A stretch of 64,000 nt of DNA from Mucilaginibacter sp. Bleaf8 (GCF_018390515.1 NZ_JAHBBK010000002.1:601743-665742); one strand, 5' to 3'. Counted from the stretch's first letter, positions 7,820-16,544 are shown. The notes: generated by a model not told the origin, from the sequence alone. Made by a program: numbers and translations.

Positions 7820-8842
7820 TTAAAGATTTGACAAAAATTGCATCGTATCTACACCGTCGGCATAATCCCACAGGGCAGGCTGTTGGCTTTGGCCAAAGCT
7901 TACTACCTGGTTAGGCACCTTCAAATCGGCCGCGCTCACAATACATTGTATCTGGTCGCTTTGCTCTGTCAGTTTGGCCTGTACGGCCTGCAGGTTGTCA
8001 TATTCCTCGTAAAACAACACGGCCAGTGGCGAGGCCAGCCGCTCGTCCTGTTTTACCAATAAAAAGCCGTTGTCATAATGCTTGTCGCTGTTTACCAGGT
8101 AAATTGACTTGTTATAATCGTAATTGTTATGGTACTTATGGTGGTTGGCCACTTCATTGTAGCTTTCAATTGCTTCAAACAGCGATACAAAATTGTATCC
8201 TTTGGGTACAAATGCTTTGGACACATTACGGCAGCCCAAGCCGTAATAAGCAAAAATATCTTTACCCAATTCGTGCAGCTGCTCAGTGGTTTCGTTACCC
8301 GTAAGCAGGGCAATGCTATTGCGGTTTTTACGGATAATGTGGGGTACTTTGCCAAAATAGTACTCGAAATACCGGGAAGTATTATTGCTGCCGGTTGCTA
8401 TTACGGCATCAAAGCCCTGCAGCCGTTCTACAAATTGGAATTTGTCGGCAAAACTGCCATCTAAATTAACCAACAACTGCAGCACATATTTAATAAGGCG
8501 GGCATCTTGTGATGATGCTTTGATGAGCGCTATATTGCCCGATATCAGCACACACAAAACGTCATGAAAGCCTACTAATGGAATGTTGCCCGCAAGTATC
8601 AAACCAATTTTTTTAGGTTCTGAATCTGTAAAGTGGTATTTGTCCAGCCACTGGGTCAGCGTATTTTCATTTAGCGCTGCACCGGCGGCTGTTACGGCTT
8701 GCTCAACGCTTTCGGGCGTAAACCAGGCATTGTGGTGGCTTTCGGTCTGGATAAGCCGTGCCAGGGTTTCATCGGGCGATGTTAGTTGATGGCCTAACTG
8801 TACCAGCGTATTTATTATAGATGATTTACTTTGAACTGACAT
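7820..8842 (-). CDS. LuxC-like acyl-CoA reductase
   Basis: Of 340 residues, the central part (about 85-230) has an aldehyde-dehydrogenase-like nucleotide fold with IGLILAGNIPLVGFHDVL and a candidate catalytic cysteine in YYGLGCRNVSK. These features recall LuxC, the NADPH-dependent acyl-CoA reductase family that makes fatty aldehydes. There are no luxAB genes nearby. It is divergent from a 4Fe-4S ferredoxin gene 101 bases away, an arrangement that hints at a shared redox role. It probably starts the operon that includes the 67-residue protein and the FtsE-like ATPase. Confidence 0.8.
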   Translation of the reverse strand: MSVQSKSSIINTLVQLGHQLTSPDETLARLIQTESHHNAWFTPESVEQAVTAAGAALNENTLTQWLDKYHFTDSEPKKIGLILAGNIPLVGFHDVLCVLISGNIALIKASSQDARLIKYVLQLLVNLDGSFADKFQFVERLQGFDAVIATGSNNTSRYFEYYFGKVPHIIRKNRNSIALLTGNETTEQLHELGKDIFAYYGLGCRNVSKAFVPKGYNFVSLFEAIESYNEVANHHKYHNNYDYNKSIYLVNSDKHYDNGFLLVKQDERLASPLAVLFYEEYDNLQAVQAKLTEQSDQIQCIVSAADLKVPNQVVSFGQSQQPALWDYADGVDTMQFLSNL

Positions 8843-8884
8843 TGTATGTATAAGTAATTATAAACCTGCAAAGCATTTTTTTGT

Positions 8885-8892
8885 TATCTTTG
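8885..8892 (+). promoter_or_regulatory. -7 element for the ferredoxin gene
   Basis: TATCTTTG matches TAnnTTTG and lies 51 bases before the ferredoxin start codon. The -33 region has no clear TTTG. Confidence 0.5.
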
Positions 8893-8943
8893 CAGTCCTT
8901 ATTATTAAAAGACAAAGTTAATCAGAATATAAGATATTGAGCT

Positions 8944-9297
8944 ATGGCGATTAAAATCACCGATGAATGTATAAACTGCGGAGCTTGTGAACCTGAATGC
9001 CCAAACAATGCCATTTACGATGCCGGCGCTTCATGGCGTTTTTCGGATGGTACGGAGCTGAAAGGTGTTATTGATTTTGGCGATGGCAACACGCTGAACG
9101 CTGAGGAAGCACAAGCTGCCCTGTCTGACGATATATATTACATTGTACCTGATAAGTGTACAGAGTGTGTAGGTTTCCATGATGAGCCACAGTGTGCTGC
9201 AGTATGTCCGGTTGACTGCTGTGTGGACGATGAGGATATCCGTGAAAGTAAAGAAGAATTGATAGCCAAAAAAGAATGGCTGCACATGGAAGGTTAA
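8944..9297 (+). CDS. 4Fe-4S dicluster ferredoxin
   Basis: A 117-residue electron carrier. The first cluster motif is CINCGACEPECP near residues 11-22; the second is CTECVGFHDEPQCAAVCP near 79-96, with the wider Cys-x2-Cys-x8-Cys-x3-Cys spacing typical of bacterial 2[4Fe-4S] ferredoxins of the Alvin type. The insertion between the two motifs (about 24-75) is longer than in clostridial ferredoxins. It is monocistronic, with a promoter upstream and a terminator 21 bases downstream, and is divergent from the LuxC-like reductase, a possible partner. Confidence 0.92.
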   Translation: MAIKITDECINCGACEPECPNNAIYDAGASWRFSDGTELKGVIDFGDGNTLNAEEAQAALSDDIYYIVPDKCTECVGFHDEPQCAAVCPVDCCVDDEDIRESKEELIAKKEWLHMEG

Positions 9298-9317
9298 GCT
9301 TCTGTTAAATAATATTG

Positions 9318-9346
9318 AAAAGGGATACAGCTGCTGTATCCCTTTT
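9318..9346 (+). terminator. Intrinsic terminator after ferredoxin gene
   Basis: Arms AAAAGGGATACAG and CTGTATCCCTTTT (13 bp, 3-base loop) followed by further T residues. Confidence 0.85.
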
Positions 9347-9379
9347 TTGTTTAAGCCAAACAAAATATAACTTAGCAAC

Positions 9380-10177
9380 ATGAATTACGGTATCAGTCAG
9401 TTAGCTATTATCCCAATGCGGGCCGAACCCAGCGAACGTAGCGAGCAGGTATCACAATTGTTGTTCGGTGAAACGTATGAGATTACTGAATGGCAGGAAA
9501 AATGGGTAAAAGTAATCACTGTTTATGATGCTTATGAAGGCTGGATAAGCCGCGTGCAGGTTAGCGTGTTGAATTATGAAGACTACCTTGCCCTGCAGCA
9601 ATCGGCTGTTAGCTTAGCTAGCTGGTTTGCTACTCCTGTAATCAAAAAGTCGGATGGAAGCTTGTTGTATTTGCCAGCGAGCAGTACGTTGCCGTTTCTG
9701 GAGGGAAATGAAGCCCAGATAAACGGCGAAACGTACCAGCTTACCAATACTTTAGAAACTATAGATGATTTAATAACAACAGCCCGTAGTTATTTGAACA
9801 GCCCATACCTGTGGGGTGGGCGTACGCATTTTGGTATTGATTGTTCTGGCTTTACCCAGGCGGTGTTTAAACTGCATGGGCAGTTTTTAAAGCGCGATGC
9901 CAGCATGCAGGCCGAGCAGGGTAAAACAGTTGATTTTTTAACCGCAGCGCAGCCTGGCGATTTAGCTTTTTTTGATAATGATGAAGGCTGTATTGTGCAT
10001 GTGGGCATTATGCTGAGCAACGAGGAAATTATCCATGCATCTGGCCGCGTGAAAATTGACAGGATAGACGATCAGGGTATCTACTCGGAGGAGATGAAGA
10101 AGCATACACATAAATTGCGGATTATTAAACGTTTAAGCCCCACCCAACCCTCCCCGGAAGGGAGGGCTTTCGAATAA
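9380..10177 (+). CDS. NlpC/P60 (C40) cell-wall peptidase with SH3 domains
   Basis: Family members cut peptide stems of peptidoglycan. About residues 1-135 form SH3b-like modules, and the catalytic domain follows: the nucleophile is in FGIDCSGFTQ near residue 154 and the histidine in GCIVHVGIM near 208. No signal peptide is visible, so export or action on imported muropeptides is open; this fits the YkfC-like C40 group. The last 13 residues, SPTQPSPEGRAFE, are encoded by a palindromic repeat element, so the native stop has been replaced and the C-terminus extended. A bidirectional terminator follows. Confidence 0.88.
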   Translation: MNYGISQLAIIPMRAEPSERSEQVSQLLFGETYEITEWQEKWVKVITVYDAYEGWISRVQVSVLNYEDYLALQQSAVSLASWFATPVIKKSDGSLLYLPASSTLPFLEGNEAQINGETYQLTNTLETIDDLITTARSYLNSPYLWGGRTHFGIDCSGFTQAVFKLHGQFLKRDASMQAEQGKTVDFLTAAQPGDLAFFDNDEGCIVHVGIMLSNEEIIHASGRVKIDRIDDQGIYSEEMKKHTHKLRIIKRLSPTQPSPEGRAFE

Positions 10178-10200
10178 ATGTTGTTGTGACGAGGAGCGAA
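10134..10200. repeat. GC-rich palindromic repeat read into the C40 gene
   Basis: CCCTCCC (10148-10154) pairs with GGGAGGG (10160-10166) around CGGAA, inside the wider CCCCACCCAACCC...GGGCTTTCG context. About 10186-10200 reads GTGACGAGGAGCGAAAGC, similar to the left end of the element at 16456. The repeat supplies the last codons of the C40 peptidase. Confidence 0.65.
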
Positions 10201-10202
10201 AG

Positions 10203-10242
10203 CATAAGAAAAGCAGGCTTTTAGTAGTCTGCTTTTCTTATG
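10203..10242. terminator. Bidirectional terminator between C40 and WD40 genes
   Basis: A perfect 14-bp stem (CATAAGAAAAGCAG / CTGCTTTTCTTATG) with a 12-base loop lies between convergent genes. Confidence 0.8.
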
Positions 10243-10279
10243 TAAAACGAAATTCAAAATCTCGTAAACCAGGAGAGGT

Positions 10280-11185
10280 TTAGACGGGGCTGATATCCCA
10301 GGCAATTATCCGTTTATCATCACCTGTTGAAAGCAGCTGATTGCCATTCCATGCCAGTTTATTAACCGACAGCTGGTGACTGGCATATCCTTTCTCTCTG
10401 CTGATAATCTTGTAGAGTTTAAAATCGTCGGCTCCCCATATTTTAATGCTTTTATCCATACTAGCCGATGCAAAGTAAGGCAGGGTAGGGTGGAATAGGA
10501 TATGATTAACGGCAAACATGTGCGCCGGTATCTGGTGTATTAGTTCGTGTGTATGTGCATTCCATACTTTTATCTGTGCATCACGGGCACCTGATACGAG
10601 GTAGCTGCCATCGGGCGAATATTGCACCGTAAATACTGCCATGGTATGTCCGCTCAGTGTCTGAATAAACAAGTAGTCTTCCAGGCTGTAAATCTTTACA
10701 CTATTATCCCGGCAGCCAAAAGCAACCTGCTTTTCATCAGGGGATATGCCGATACTGCGGATCGTATCAGAAGATACATGGATGCTATGCAATAATTCTA
10801 AACTGTTCAGGCCCCAGATACTTACTGTGCCGTCTTCCGCTGCTACCAGCAGTTCTTGCTTACCCGAAACAGACTTGATATCAAATATCGGCTTGCGGTG
10901 ATGCGCGAGCGTTTTGATCACCTTTTGCTGAATAAAATCATATACCAGCACGGCGCCGCTACGCAGCCCTGCAAACATTAGCGGAAAACCGGCCGGGCAA
11001 TGTATTGCATAAATGGATGTATTTACCGGAAACATCACCTTAATAAAAGCCTGCTCGGTAAGGCTCCATTCTACCAAACCTTTATCATTACCACCACTAA
11101 ACAGGATGCCCGGCTTTTGAGAAAGCTCGAGCGAAAATATGGGGTTGCCGTGGCCGGTTAGTTCATAAGCTTTATCAACAATCAT
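10280..11185 (-). CDS. WD40 repeat protein (seven-bladed propeller)
   Basis: 301 residues made almost entirely of WD40 repeats of 40-43 residues. Units end in patterns such as VEWS, VLVYD, VSIWG, VKIYS, IKVWN, IKIWG and IIAWD, giving seven blades and one complete propeller. GHTMAVFTVQYSPDGSYLVS is the best canonical unit. There is no signal peptide or catalytic domain, so it is likely a cytoplasmic protein-binding scaffold. It is the last leftward gene after the his operon and could be cotranscribed from it, but a repeat element lies directly before its ATG (11188-11212). Its partner is unknown. Confidence 0.9.
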   Translation of the reverse strand: MIVDKAYELTGHGNPIFSLELSQKPGILFSGGNDKGLVEWSLTEQAFIKVMFPVNTSIYAIHCPAGFPLMFAGLRSGAVLVYDFIQQKVIKTLAHHRKPIFDIKSVSGKQELLVAAEDGTVSIWGLNSLELLHSIHVSSDTIRSIGISPDEKQVAFGCRDNSVKIYSLEDYLFIQTLSGHTMAVFTVQYSPDGSYLVSGARDAQIKVWNAHTHELIHQIPAHMFAVNHILFHPTLPYFASASMDKSIKIWGADDFKLYKIISREKGYASHQLSVNKLAWNGNQLLSTGDDKRIIAWDISPV

Positions 11186-11187
11186 AG

Positions 11188-11296
11188 GCCCCCCGGCCCC
11201 CTAAAGGGGGAGTGTTATTCGTTAATTTAATATATACGATATTCATCATACAGACGGCTTGCTTTTTTAAGCTCCCTCTTTAGGGGGCTGGGGGGC
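11188..11296. repeat. Paired GC-rich repeat (BIME-like) at the 3' end of hisIE
   Basis: Copy A (11188-11212, GCCCCCCGGCCCCCTAAAGG...) and copy B (11272-11296), read on opposite strands, match at all but two of 25 positions. Each contains an internal palindrome around CCCTAAAGGG or a variant. Together they bracket about 60 AT-rich bases. Copy B is translated as the last residues of HisIE and copy A abuts the WD40 start codon. Confidence 0.8.
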
Positions 11297-11881
11297 ATGT
11301 CTTCCCTCCAGATTTTTAGCAATAGTTTCTAAGCTCAATCCTTTAGCGCGTAATAATACCAGTAAGTGAAAAACCAGATCGGAAGCCTCATTGATGAGAT
11401 CAGTTTCTGTTTCGGCAAGGGCAGCAATAACGGTTTCCACGCCTTCTTCGCCAACCTTTTGCGCAATCTTATTTAAACCCTTCTGGCGAAGCTTATTGAT
11501 GTAAGATCCTTCTTGCGGATTATCAAATCGATCCTGAATAACGTTCTCCAGCTCTAAAATAAAGTTCTGATTGTAGGTAGTTTCAAAACAGCTGCGCGCG
11601 CCGGTGTGACAGGTAGGGCCGTCGGCCTTGGCTTTAATCAGAATGGTATCCTTATCACAATCTATATGTATGCTTTTTACATGCAAAAAGTTGTTGCTGG
11701 TTTCGCCTTTGGTCCACAAGCGGTTCTTGGAGCGCGAGTAAAAGGTAACTATATTATCCTGTATAGTTTTATCAAATGCCTCCTGGTTCATGTAACCCAG
11801 CATCAAAACTTCCAGGGTCTGTTCGTCCTGTATCACAACCGGAACAAGTCCGTCCGGCGATTTGGTGAAATCTATTTCCAT
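11267..11881 (-). CDS. hisIE: Bifunctional phosphoribosyl-AMP cyclohydrolase / phosphoribosyl-ATP pyrophosphatase
   Basis: Catalyses steps 2 and 3 of histidine synthesis. The N-terminal HisI domain (about 1-100) shows [32 protein letters not shown] and the zinc site [11 protein letters not shown] with [12 protein letters not shown]. The HisE helical domain (about 105-195) shows [22 protein letters not shown] and [13 protein letters not shown]. The tail after residue 193, [10 protein letters not shown], is encoded by copy B of the palindromic repeat and is not part of the family domain. It starts 7 bases after hisF ends and is the last gene of the operon. Confidence 0.97.
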   Translation of the reverse strand: MEIDFTKSPDGLVPVVIQDEQTLEVLMLGYMNQEAFDKTIQDNIVTFYSRSKNRLWTKGETSNNFLHVKSIHIDCDKDTILIKAKADGPTCHTGARSCFETTYNQNFILELENVIQDRFDNPQEGSYINKLRQKGLNKIAQKVGEEGVETVIAALAETETDLINEASDLVFHLLVLLRAKGLSLETIAKNLEGRHAPQPPKEGA

Positions 11882-11888
11882 TTAAATT

Positions 11889-12665
11889 TTATATTCTCAC
11901 TTCTATGTGGTTCTCTTTCAACGTTCTTTTTAAATCCGGTATCAGTATTTCGCCGTAGTGGAATACCGAAGCTGCCAGGGCAGCATCCACATTGGTTTGC
12001 TCAAATACATCCACAAAGTGTTGCCTGTTGCCCGCACCTCCCGATGCAATGACAGGGATATGTACGGCATCATTCACGGTTTTTAACAAGCGGTTATCAA
12101 AGCCAGCTTTGGTACCGTCATGATCCATCGAGGTTAGCAAAATTTCGCCGGCTCCTCTGCTTTCAGCTTCTTTGATCCAGCTTAGTGTTTCTTTATCGGT
12201 TGCAATACGGCCACCATTCAGGTGTACAATATTGGTGTTATTTACCTGTCGGGTATCAACTGCTACAATTACAAACTGAACGCCGAACGCTTTGGCCAGC
12301 TCATCAATCAGCGCGGGGTTGCGTACGGCTGCGGAGTTGATGGATATCTTGTCAGCACCGGCGTTAAGCAAGGCATCGGCATCGGCAATTTCATTAATGC
12401 CGCCGCCAATGGTGAATGGTATGTTGATTTGCCGGGCTACCGATTTTACCAGCTCCACCATGGTTTTACGACGTTCATGCGTGGCTGTAATATCCAGGAA
12501 AACCAGTTCGTCTGCACCTTGTTGCGAGTAGTTCCAGGCCAGTTCAACCGGGTCGCCGGCATCGCGCAGGTCCACAAAGTTAACGCCTTTAACCGTGCGC
12601 CCGTCTTTAACGTCCAGGCACGGAACAATGCGTTTGGCAAGGCCCCCGCGTGCGAGGAAATTCAT
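11889..12665 (-). CDS. hisF: Imidazole glycerol phosphate synthase, cyclase subunit
   Basis: With HisH, makes imidazole glycerol phosphate and AICAR (step 5). The TIM-barrel motifs are [21 protein letters not shown] at the N-terminus, [20 protein letters not shown] in the middle and [13 protein letters not shown] near the C-terminus; the two catalytic aspartates are in CLDVKDG and near VAVDTR. The family normally starts at M(L)AKRI. Here the nearest ATG (12665) adds NFLARGG before LAKRIV, so either a TTG at the usual place or this extended ATG is used. The open frame reaches 12692. Confidence 0.95.
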   Translation of the reverse strand: MNFLARGGLAKRIVPCLDVKDGRTVKGVNFVDLRDAGDPVELAWNYSQQGADELVFLDITATHERRKTMVELVKSVARQINIPFTIGGGINEIADADALLNAGADKISINSAAVRNPALIDELAKAFGVQFVIVAVDTRQVNNTNIVHLNGGRIATDKETLSWIKEAESRGAGEILLTSMDHDGTKAGFDNRLLKTVNDAVHIPVIASGGAGNRQHFVDVFEQTNVDAALAASVFHYGEILIPDLKRTLKENHIEVRI

Positions 12666-12712
12666 ATCTGTATGTTGTAATTGTTCTTGCAAAGCGAATA
12701 TTCAATTATCAT

Positions 12713-12793
12713 TGTCATCTCGAACGATAGTGAGAGATCCTAGCTGATTGCAGGTATCATGTATAAGATTTCTCGTTAGCACTCGAAATGACA
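12713..12793. repeat. REP-like extragenic palindrome, copy 2 (hisA-hisF gap)
   Basis: Left end TGTCATCTCGAACGATAGTG and the reverse complement of the right end (TGTCATTTCGAGTGCTAACG) match in about 14 of 20 positions and both continue into AGAGATC/AGAAATC. The 81-base element fills most of the gap between hisF and hisA inside the operon. Confidence 0.8.
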
Positions 12794-12805
12794 ACTGTCA
12801 AGTTT

Positions 12806-13555
12806 TTACATTGTAGTCAATGCGTTCAAGTTCCAGTTCTTCACATCTTCAATGGTGATGCGGTTTTCGTATATGGCTTTACCTACTACGCAGCTTTCTA
12901 CCTTAATTTTGCTTAACTGCTCGATGTCTTGCATAGAGCTTACACCACCTGAGGCAATAAGTTTGATGAATGGCGAATGCTCAAGCAGCTTTTTATACAG
13001 GTCGATACCTGCGCCGCCCATTTTTCCATCTTTATTAATATCCGTACACAAAAAGCGGTAAAAGCCCAGTTGCAGGCACCTGTCTACATAATCCATTAAT
13101 TTGATAGGGGAGCTTTCCATCCAGCCGGAGTATTTGATCACTTCGTCGAGCACATCAATGGCTACCACAATCTGGTCAGAACATTTGTTAGCGCCGCACA
13201 TGGTTTTGCTCAGCTCATCTAAAAAAGTAGGATTGGTGATAGCCTGGGTGCCAACAATTACCCGGAAAATACCAGCATCGGTCAGTTCTTTTACTTTATC
13301 AATGCTGCGTATACCTCCGCCGTACTGTATTTTCATGTCCGTTTTCTTGATCACATCAAACAAGTACTGCTGGTTGCTAAAATCGCTCTTAGCACCGTTC
13401 AGGTCGATAATGTGAATGAGCTCAGTACCGTTGGATTGGTAACGCTCAATCATTTCTTCTAAACTTACGTCATACTGCGTTACCTGCTGGTAATCGCCCT
13501 CGCGCAGGCGTACTACTTTTTTGTTCAGAATGTCGATGGCCGGGATAATATACAT
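12806..13555 (-). CDS. hisA: ProFAR isomerase (HisA)
   Basis: Phosphoribosylformimino-5-aminoimidazole carboxamide ribotide isomerase, step 4. It is a half-barrel repeat protein related to HisF. The N-terminus IPAIDILNKKVVRLREGDYQ carries the catalytic aspartate; the second aspartate is near residue 132 in VVAIDVLDE. The phosphate sites are GGGIRSIDKV and ASGGVSSMQD. The length of 249 aa is slightly above the usual 240-245. It lies 4 bases after hisH and is separated from hisF by the 81-base palindromic element. Confidence 0.97.
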   Translation of the reverse strand: MYIIPAIDILNKKVVRLREGDYQQVTQYDVSLEEMIERYQSNGTELIHIIDLNGAKSDFSNQQYLFDVIKKTDMKIQYGGGIRSIDKVKELTDAGIFRVIVGTQAITNPTFLDELSKTMCGANKCSDQIVVAIDVLDEVIKYSGWMESSPIKLMDYVDRCLQLGFYRFLCTDINKDGKMGGAGIDLYKKLLEHSPFIKLIASGGVSSMQDIEQLSKIKVESCVVGKAIYENRITIEDVKNWNLNALTTM

Positions 13556-13559
13556 GACG

Positions 13560-14213
13560 TTATAGGTTTGAAAAGTTTTTTAATAAGGTTTCGCCGTACA
13601 CGCCCGATTTTTCGGGGTGAAATTGTACGCCGTAAAAATTGTTATGCCAAATTGATGCCGAATACTTTAGGCTATAATCAGTTGATGCTAAAGTGTATAA
13701 ATCGTTGTACTCAATATAGTAAGAATGCACATAATAAAAGTGTGCGCCTGTAGGTATATCTGCAAACAGCGGGTTTTCGGTTTCCTGAAACACCTGGTTC
13801 CATCCTGTGTGCGGTACTTTGTAGGTGTCGCTATCTTTAAACTTCAGGGTTTTATTCGGGAAAATGTTCAGCAGATCCGCGTCCCCTTCTTCTGAGTAAG
13901 CCGTCATCAGTTGCATGCCCACACAAATGCCTAAGGTAGGTTTTTGCAAGGCTTTAATAGCAGGTACCAGTCCGGTTTGCTGTAACTTATTCATAGCCGT
14001 ACCAGCGTGACCGACACCGGGAATAATATACCGGTCGTACTGATCAAAGTCGGCCTTGGTATGTATCATGCCATAACTCAGTCCCAAGCGATCAAGTGCA
14101 GAGGTGAGCGAAAAGATATTACCAGCACCGTAGCGTACAATGCCGATGCCCCCCGGCTCCCTAAAGGGAGAGGAGGATACTATTTCTGAATCCGGGCGTT
14201 CATTTATTTCCAT
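13560..14213 (-). CDS. hisH: Imidazole glycerol phosphate synthase, glutaminase subunit
   Basis: Class I glutamine amidotransferase that feeds ammonia to HisF. The nucleophile is in LGICVGMQLM near residue 98 and the His-Glu pair in VQFHPEKSG near 200. Family members start with M-IGIVRYGAGN. Here about 22 extra residues (MEINERPDSEIVSSSPFREP then GG) precede IGIVRYG. Part of this extension is encoded by a GC-rich palindromic repeat at 14148-14176. A start at the usual position would need an ATC codon, so the extension is probably real. Confidence 0.95.
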   Translation of the reverse strand: MEINERPDSEIVSSSPFREPGGIGIVRYGAGNIFSLTSALDRLGLSYGMIHTKADFDQYDRYIIPGVGHAGTAMNKLQQTGLVPAIKALQKPTLGICVGMQLMTAYSEEGDADLLNIFPNKTLKFKDSDTYKVPHTGWNQVFQETENPLFADIPTGAHFYYVHSYYIEYNDLYTLASTDYSLKYSASIWHNNFYGVQFHPEKSGVYGETLLKNFSNL

Positions 14214-14237
14214 GTTTCTTTTCCCCTCCGGGGTGAC
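14148..14237. repeat. GC-rich palindromic repeat inside the hisH 5' end and hisB-hisH gap
   Basis: The core CTCCCTAAAGGGAG (14157-14170) is a perfect palindrome preceded by GCCCCCCGG, as in copy A at 11188. A second short GC-rich half (CCCCTCCGGGG, 14224-14234) lies just before the hisH start. The pair resembles the bracket at 11188-11296 and encodes the SSSPFREPGG part of HisH. Confidence 0.7.
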
Positions 14238-15386
14238 TTACAGTACTCCTTTAGTACTTGGTAAAACCATATTGTTTACATCACGGCGAACGGCCATTTT
14301 AATGGCTTTAGCAAAGGCTTTAAAGATAGCCTCAATTTTATGATGCTCGTTGTGGCCTTCTGCTTTGATGTTGAGGTTGCACCTGGCCGCATCGGTAAAC
14401 GATTTAAAGAAATGGTAGAACATCTCCGTTGGCATGTCACCCACTTTTTCGCGGTTAAATTCGGCCTCCCAAACAATCCAGTTACGGCCGCCGAAATCAA
14501 TAGCCGCCTGGGCCAGGCAATCATCCATGGGCAGGCAAAAGCCATAGCGTTCAATGCCGCGTTTGTTGCCTAAAGCAGTGGCAAAGGCTTCGCCCAAGGC
14601 AATACCGGTATCCTCAATGGTATGGTGTTCGTCAATATGCAAATCGCCTTTGGCTATAATTTCCAGGTCGATGCTGCCGTGACGGGCAATTTGATCCAAC
14701 ATGTGGTCAAAAAAATGCAGGCCGGTTTGTACTTTGGCCTCACCTGTACCATCCAAGTTGATGTTAATGTATATATCAGTTTCTTTAGTGGTGCGGCGGT
14801 GTTCAACTACGCGTTCGCCTACTTTCAAAAACTCGTACACCTTTTGCCACTCGGTGGTTTCGAGCGCTACCGTATTTTGAATAGCAGCCGTTTCGGATTC
14901 GGTAAACTCCTGGATACCCAAGCCAGAATGGTTATTGAGCCAGATGGCTTTAGCGCCTAAGTTTTTTGCCAGCAATACATCGTTCATGCGGTCGCCTATT
15001 ACGAATGAGTTGGCCAGATCATACTTATCTGTATCAAAAAAAGCAGTCAGCATACCGGTTCCCGGTTTACGGGTAGGGGCGTTATCAGCTGCAAAAGTAC
15101 GGTCAATATAGGTTTCGGCAAATACGGCGCCCTCGCCGGCAAAGGTTTGCACGATGAGGTTATGCACCGGCCAAAAGTTCTCATCGGGGTGCGATACGGT
15201 GCCCAGGCCGTCCTGGTTGCTCACCATAATCAGTTCATAATCCAGCTCCTTAGCTATGCGGGGCAGGTATTGCAAGGCATGCGGATAAAACTCCAGCTTA
15301 TGAAACGAATCGATCTGCTGGTCGGCCGGTTCTTTAATCAGGGTACCATCGCGGTCGATGAATAATATCTTTTTAGGTGTACTCAT
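14238..15386 (-). CDS. hisB: Bifunctional histidinol-phosphatase / imidazoleglycerol-phosphate dehydratase
   Basis: Carries out steps 6 and 8. The N-terminal HAD phosphatase (about 1-165) shows [12 protein letters not shown] with the nucleophile aspartate and the loop [11 protein letters not shown]. The dehydratase domain (about 185-382) carries metal-binding [21 protein letters not shown] and [21 protein letters not shown]. The fusion is the same as in Enterobacteria and is common in Bacteroidota, and it removes the need for a separate HisN. It sits 1 base after hisC and 24 bases before hisH. Confidence 0.97.
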   Translation of the reverse strand: MSTPKKILFIDRDGTLIKEPADQQIDSFHKLEFYPHALQYLPRIAKELDYELIMVSNQDGLGTVSHPDENFWPVHNLIVQTFAGEGAVFAETYIDRTFAADNAPTRKPGTGMLTAFFDTDKYDLANSFVIGDRMNDVLLAKNLGAKAIWLNNHSGLGIQEFTESETAAIQNTVALETTEWQKVYEFLKVGERVVEHRRTTKETDIYININLDGTGEAKVQTGLHFFDHMLDQIARHGSIDLEIIAKGDLHIDEHHTIEDTGIALGEAFATALGNKRGIERYGFCLPMDDCLAQAAIDFGGRNWIVWEAEFNREKVGDMPTEMFYHFFKSFTDAARCNLNIKAEGHNEHHKIEAIFKAFAKAIKMAVRRDVNNMVLPSTKGVL

Positions 15387-16430
15387 TTAAAAATTCTTTA
15401 ACCTTTCAACCAAGGTTGCATTTTCTTGCGGCGTACCAATGGTGATGCGCAGTGCACCTTCACAAAGTTCAACCTTAGATCGATCGCGAACGATGATGCC
15501 ATGCTGAACAAGGTAGTTATAAATGCCTTTTGCATCAGTTGTTTTTGCCAAAATAAAGTTAGCATCCGAGGGGTATATGTGCTGCACAAAAGCAAATTCT
15601 TTCAGCTCCTGCACCAGCTTTTCGCGTTCGCTAAGGGTTTGCTGTACCCAGGCATTTACCTGGTCTGTATTTTGCAAAGCCTGCAAAACCAGCTGTTGCG
15701 ATGCTTCGTTGATGTTGTAAGGTGGTTTTACCTTGTTCATCACATTAATTACATCCACACCGGCAAAGGCCATACCCATACGTAAACCCGCCAGTCCCCA
15801 CGCTTTGGATAGGGTTTGCAATATCACAAGGTTAGAATATTTTTCCAGCTCCTGTACAAAGCTTGGTTCACTGCTAAAGTCGATATAAGCTTCGTCAACC
15901 ACCACTAAGCCATTAAAGCCGGTTAAAAGGGTTTCAATATCCTTGCGGTTTATTGCGTTGCCGGTGGGGTTATTAGGCGAGCATACAAAGATGATTTTAG
16001 TATACTTATCAACTGCTGCCAATATGCCTGCTACATTTAATTGATAATCAGGCGTAAGGTTTACTTTTTTAGTTTGTACATCATTGATATTGGCCGATAC
16101 CTCGTACATGCCATAGGTGGGCGGTACCAATATCACATTGTTGGCACCGGGGTTGCAGAAGCTGCGGAACAAGATGTCTATGGCCTCATCGCTGCCGTTG
16201 CCCAAGAAAATGTTCTGCGGAGCAATGCTTTTAATTTCGCTCAGGCGTTTTTTGACCTGCATTTGCAGCGGGTCGGGGTAGCGGTTGTAGGCCTGTTCAA
16301 GCGGCGAGCCAAATGCATTCTCATTGGCATCCAGATACACGCTGGCTTCGCCCTGAAACTCATCCCGTGCAGATGAGTAGGGCTTTAGGTTCTTTATATT
16401 TTCCCGAAGGATATTGTTGATATCGAACAT
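15387..16430 (-). CDS. hisC: Histidinol-phosphate aminotransferase
   Basis: PLP-dependent class I/II aminotransferase for step 7. Motifs: YLDANENAFG near the N-terminus, GNGSDEAIDILFR, SPNNPTGN near residue 165, VVDEAYIDF, and the PLP lysine in LSKAWGLAGLRMG near residue 213. The 347-residue length is normal. It directly abuts hisB. The 114-base gap to hisD upstream holds a palindromic repeat. Confidence 0.97.
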   Translation of the reverse strand: MFDINNILRENIKNLKPYSSARDEFQGEASVYLDANENAFGSPLEQAYNRYPDPLQMQVKKRLSEIKSIAPQNIFLGNGSDEAIDILFRSFCNPGANNVILVPPTYGMYEVSANINDVQTKKVNLTPDYQLNVAGILAAVDKYTKIIFVCSPNNPTGNAINRKDIETLLTGFNGLVVVDEAYIDFSSEPSFVQELEKYSNLVILQTLSKAWGLAGLRMGMAFAGVDVINVMNKVKPPYNINEASQQLVLQALQNTDQVNAWVQQTLSEREKLVQELKEFAFVQHIYPSDANFILAKTTDAKGIYNYLVQHGIIVRDRSKVELCEGALRITIGTPQENATLVERLKNF

Positions 16431-16455
16431 TAATTGTAAGGTTTAAATGATGGAA

Positions 16456-16532
16456 TGTCATTGCGAAAGCAAAGCAATTCTGTCACTTCTATAGTCTTAA
16501 TGATAAGATTGCCCTGCTATCGCTCACAATAT
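16456..16532. repeat. REP-like extragenic palindrome, copy 3 (hisC-hisD gap)
   Basis: The left end TGTCATTGCGAAAGCAAAGC and the reverse complement of the right end share TG(C/T)GA..GC(A/G)A.. and GCAAT. It is the most diverged of the three copies but keeps the TGTCATT..GA start and the paired layout. Confidence 0.65.
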
Positions 16533-16544
16533 ATAAGTGTTTGA

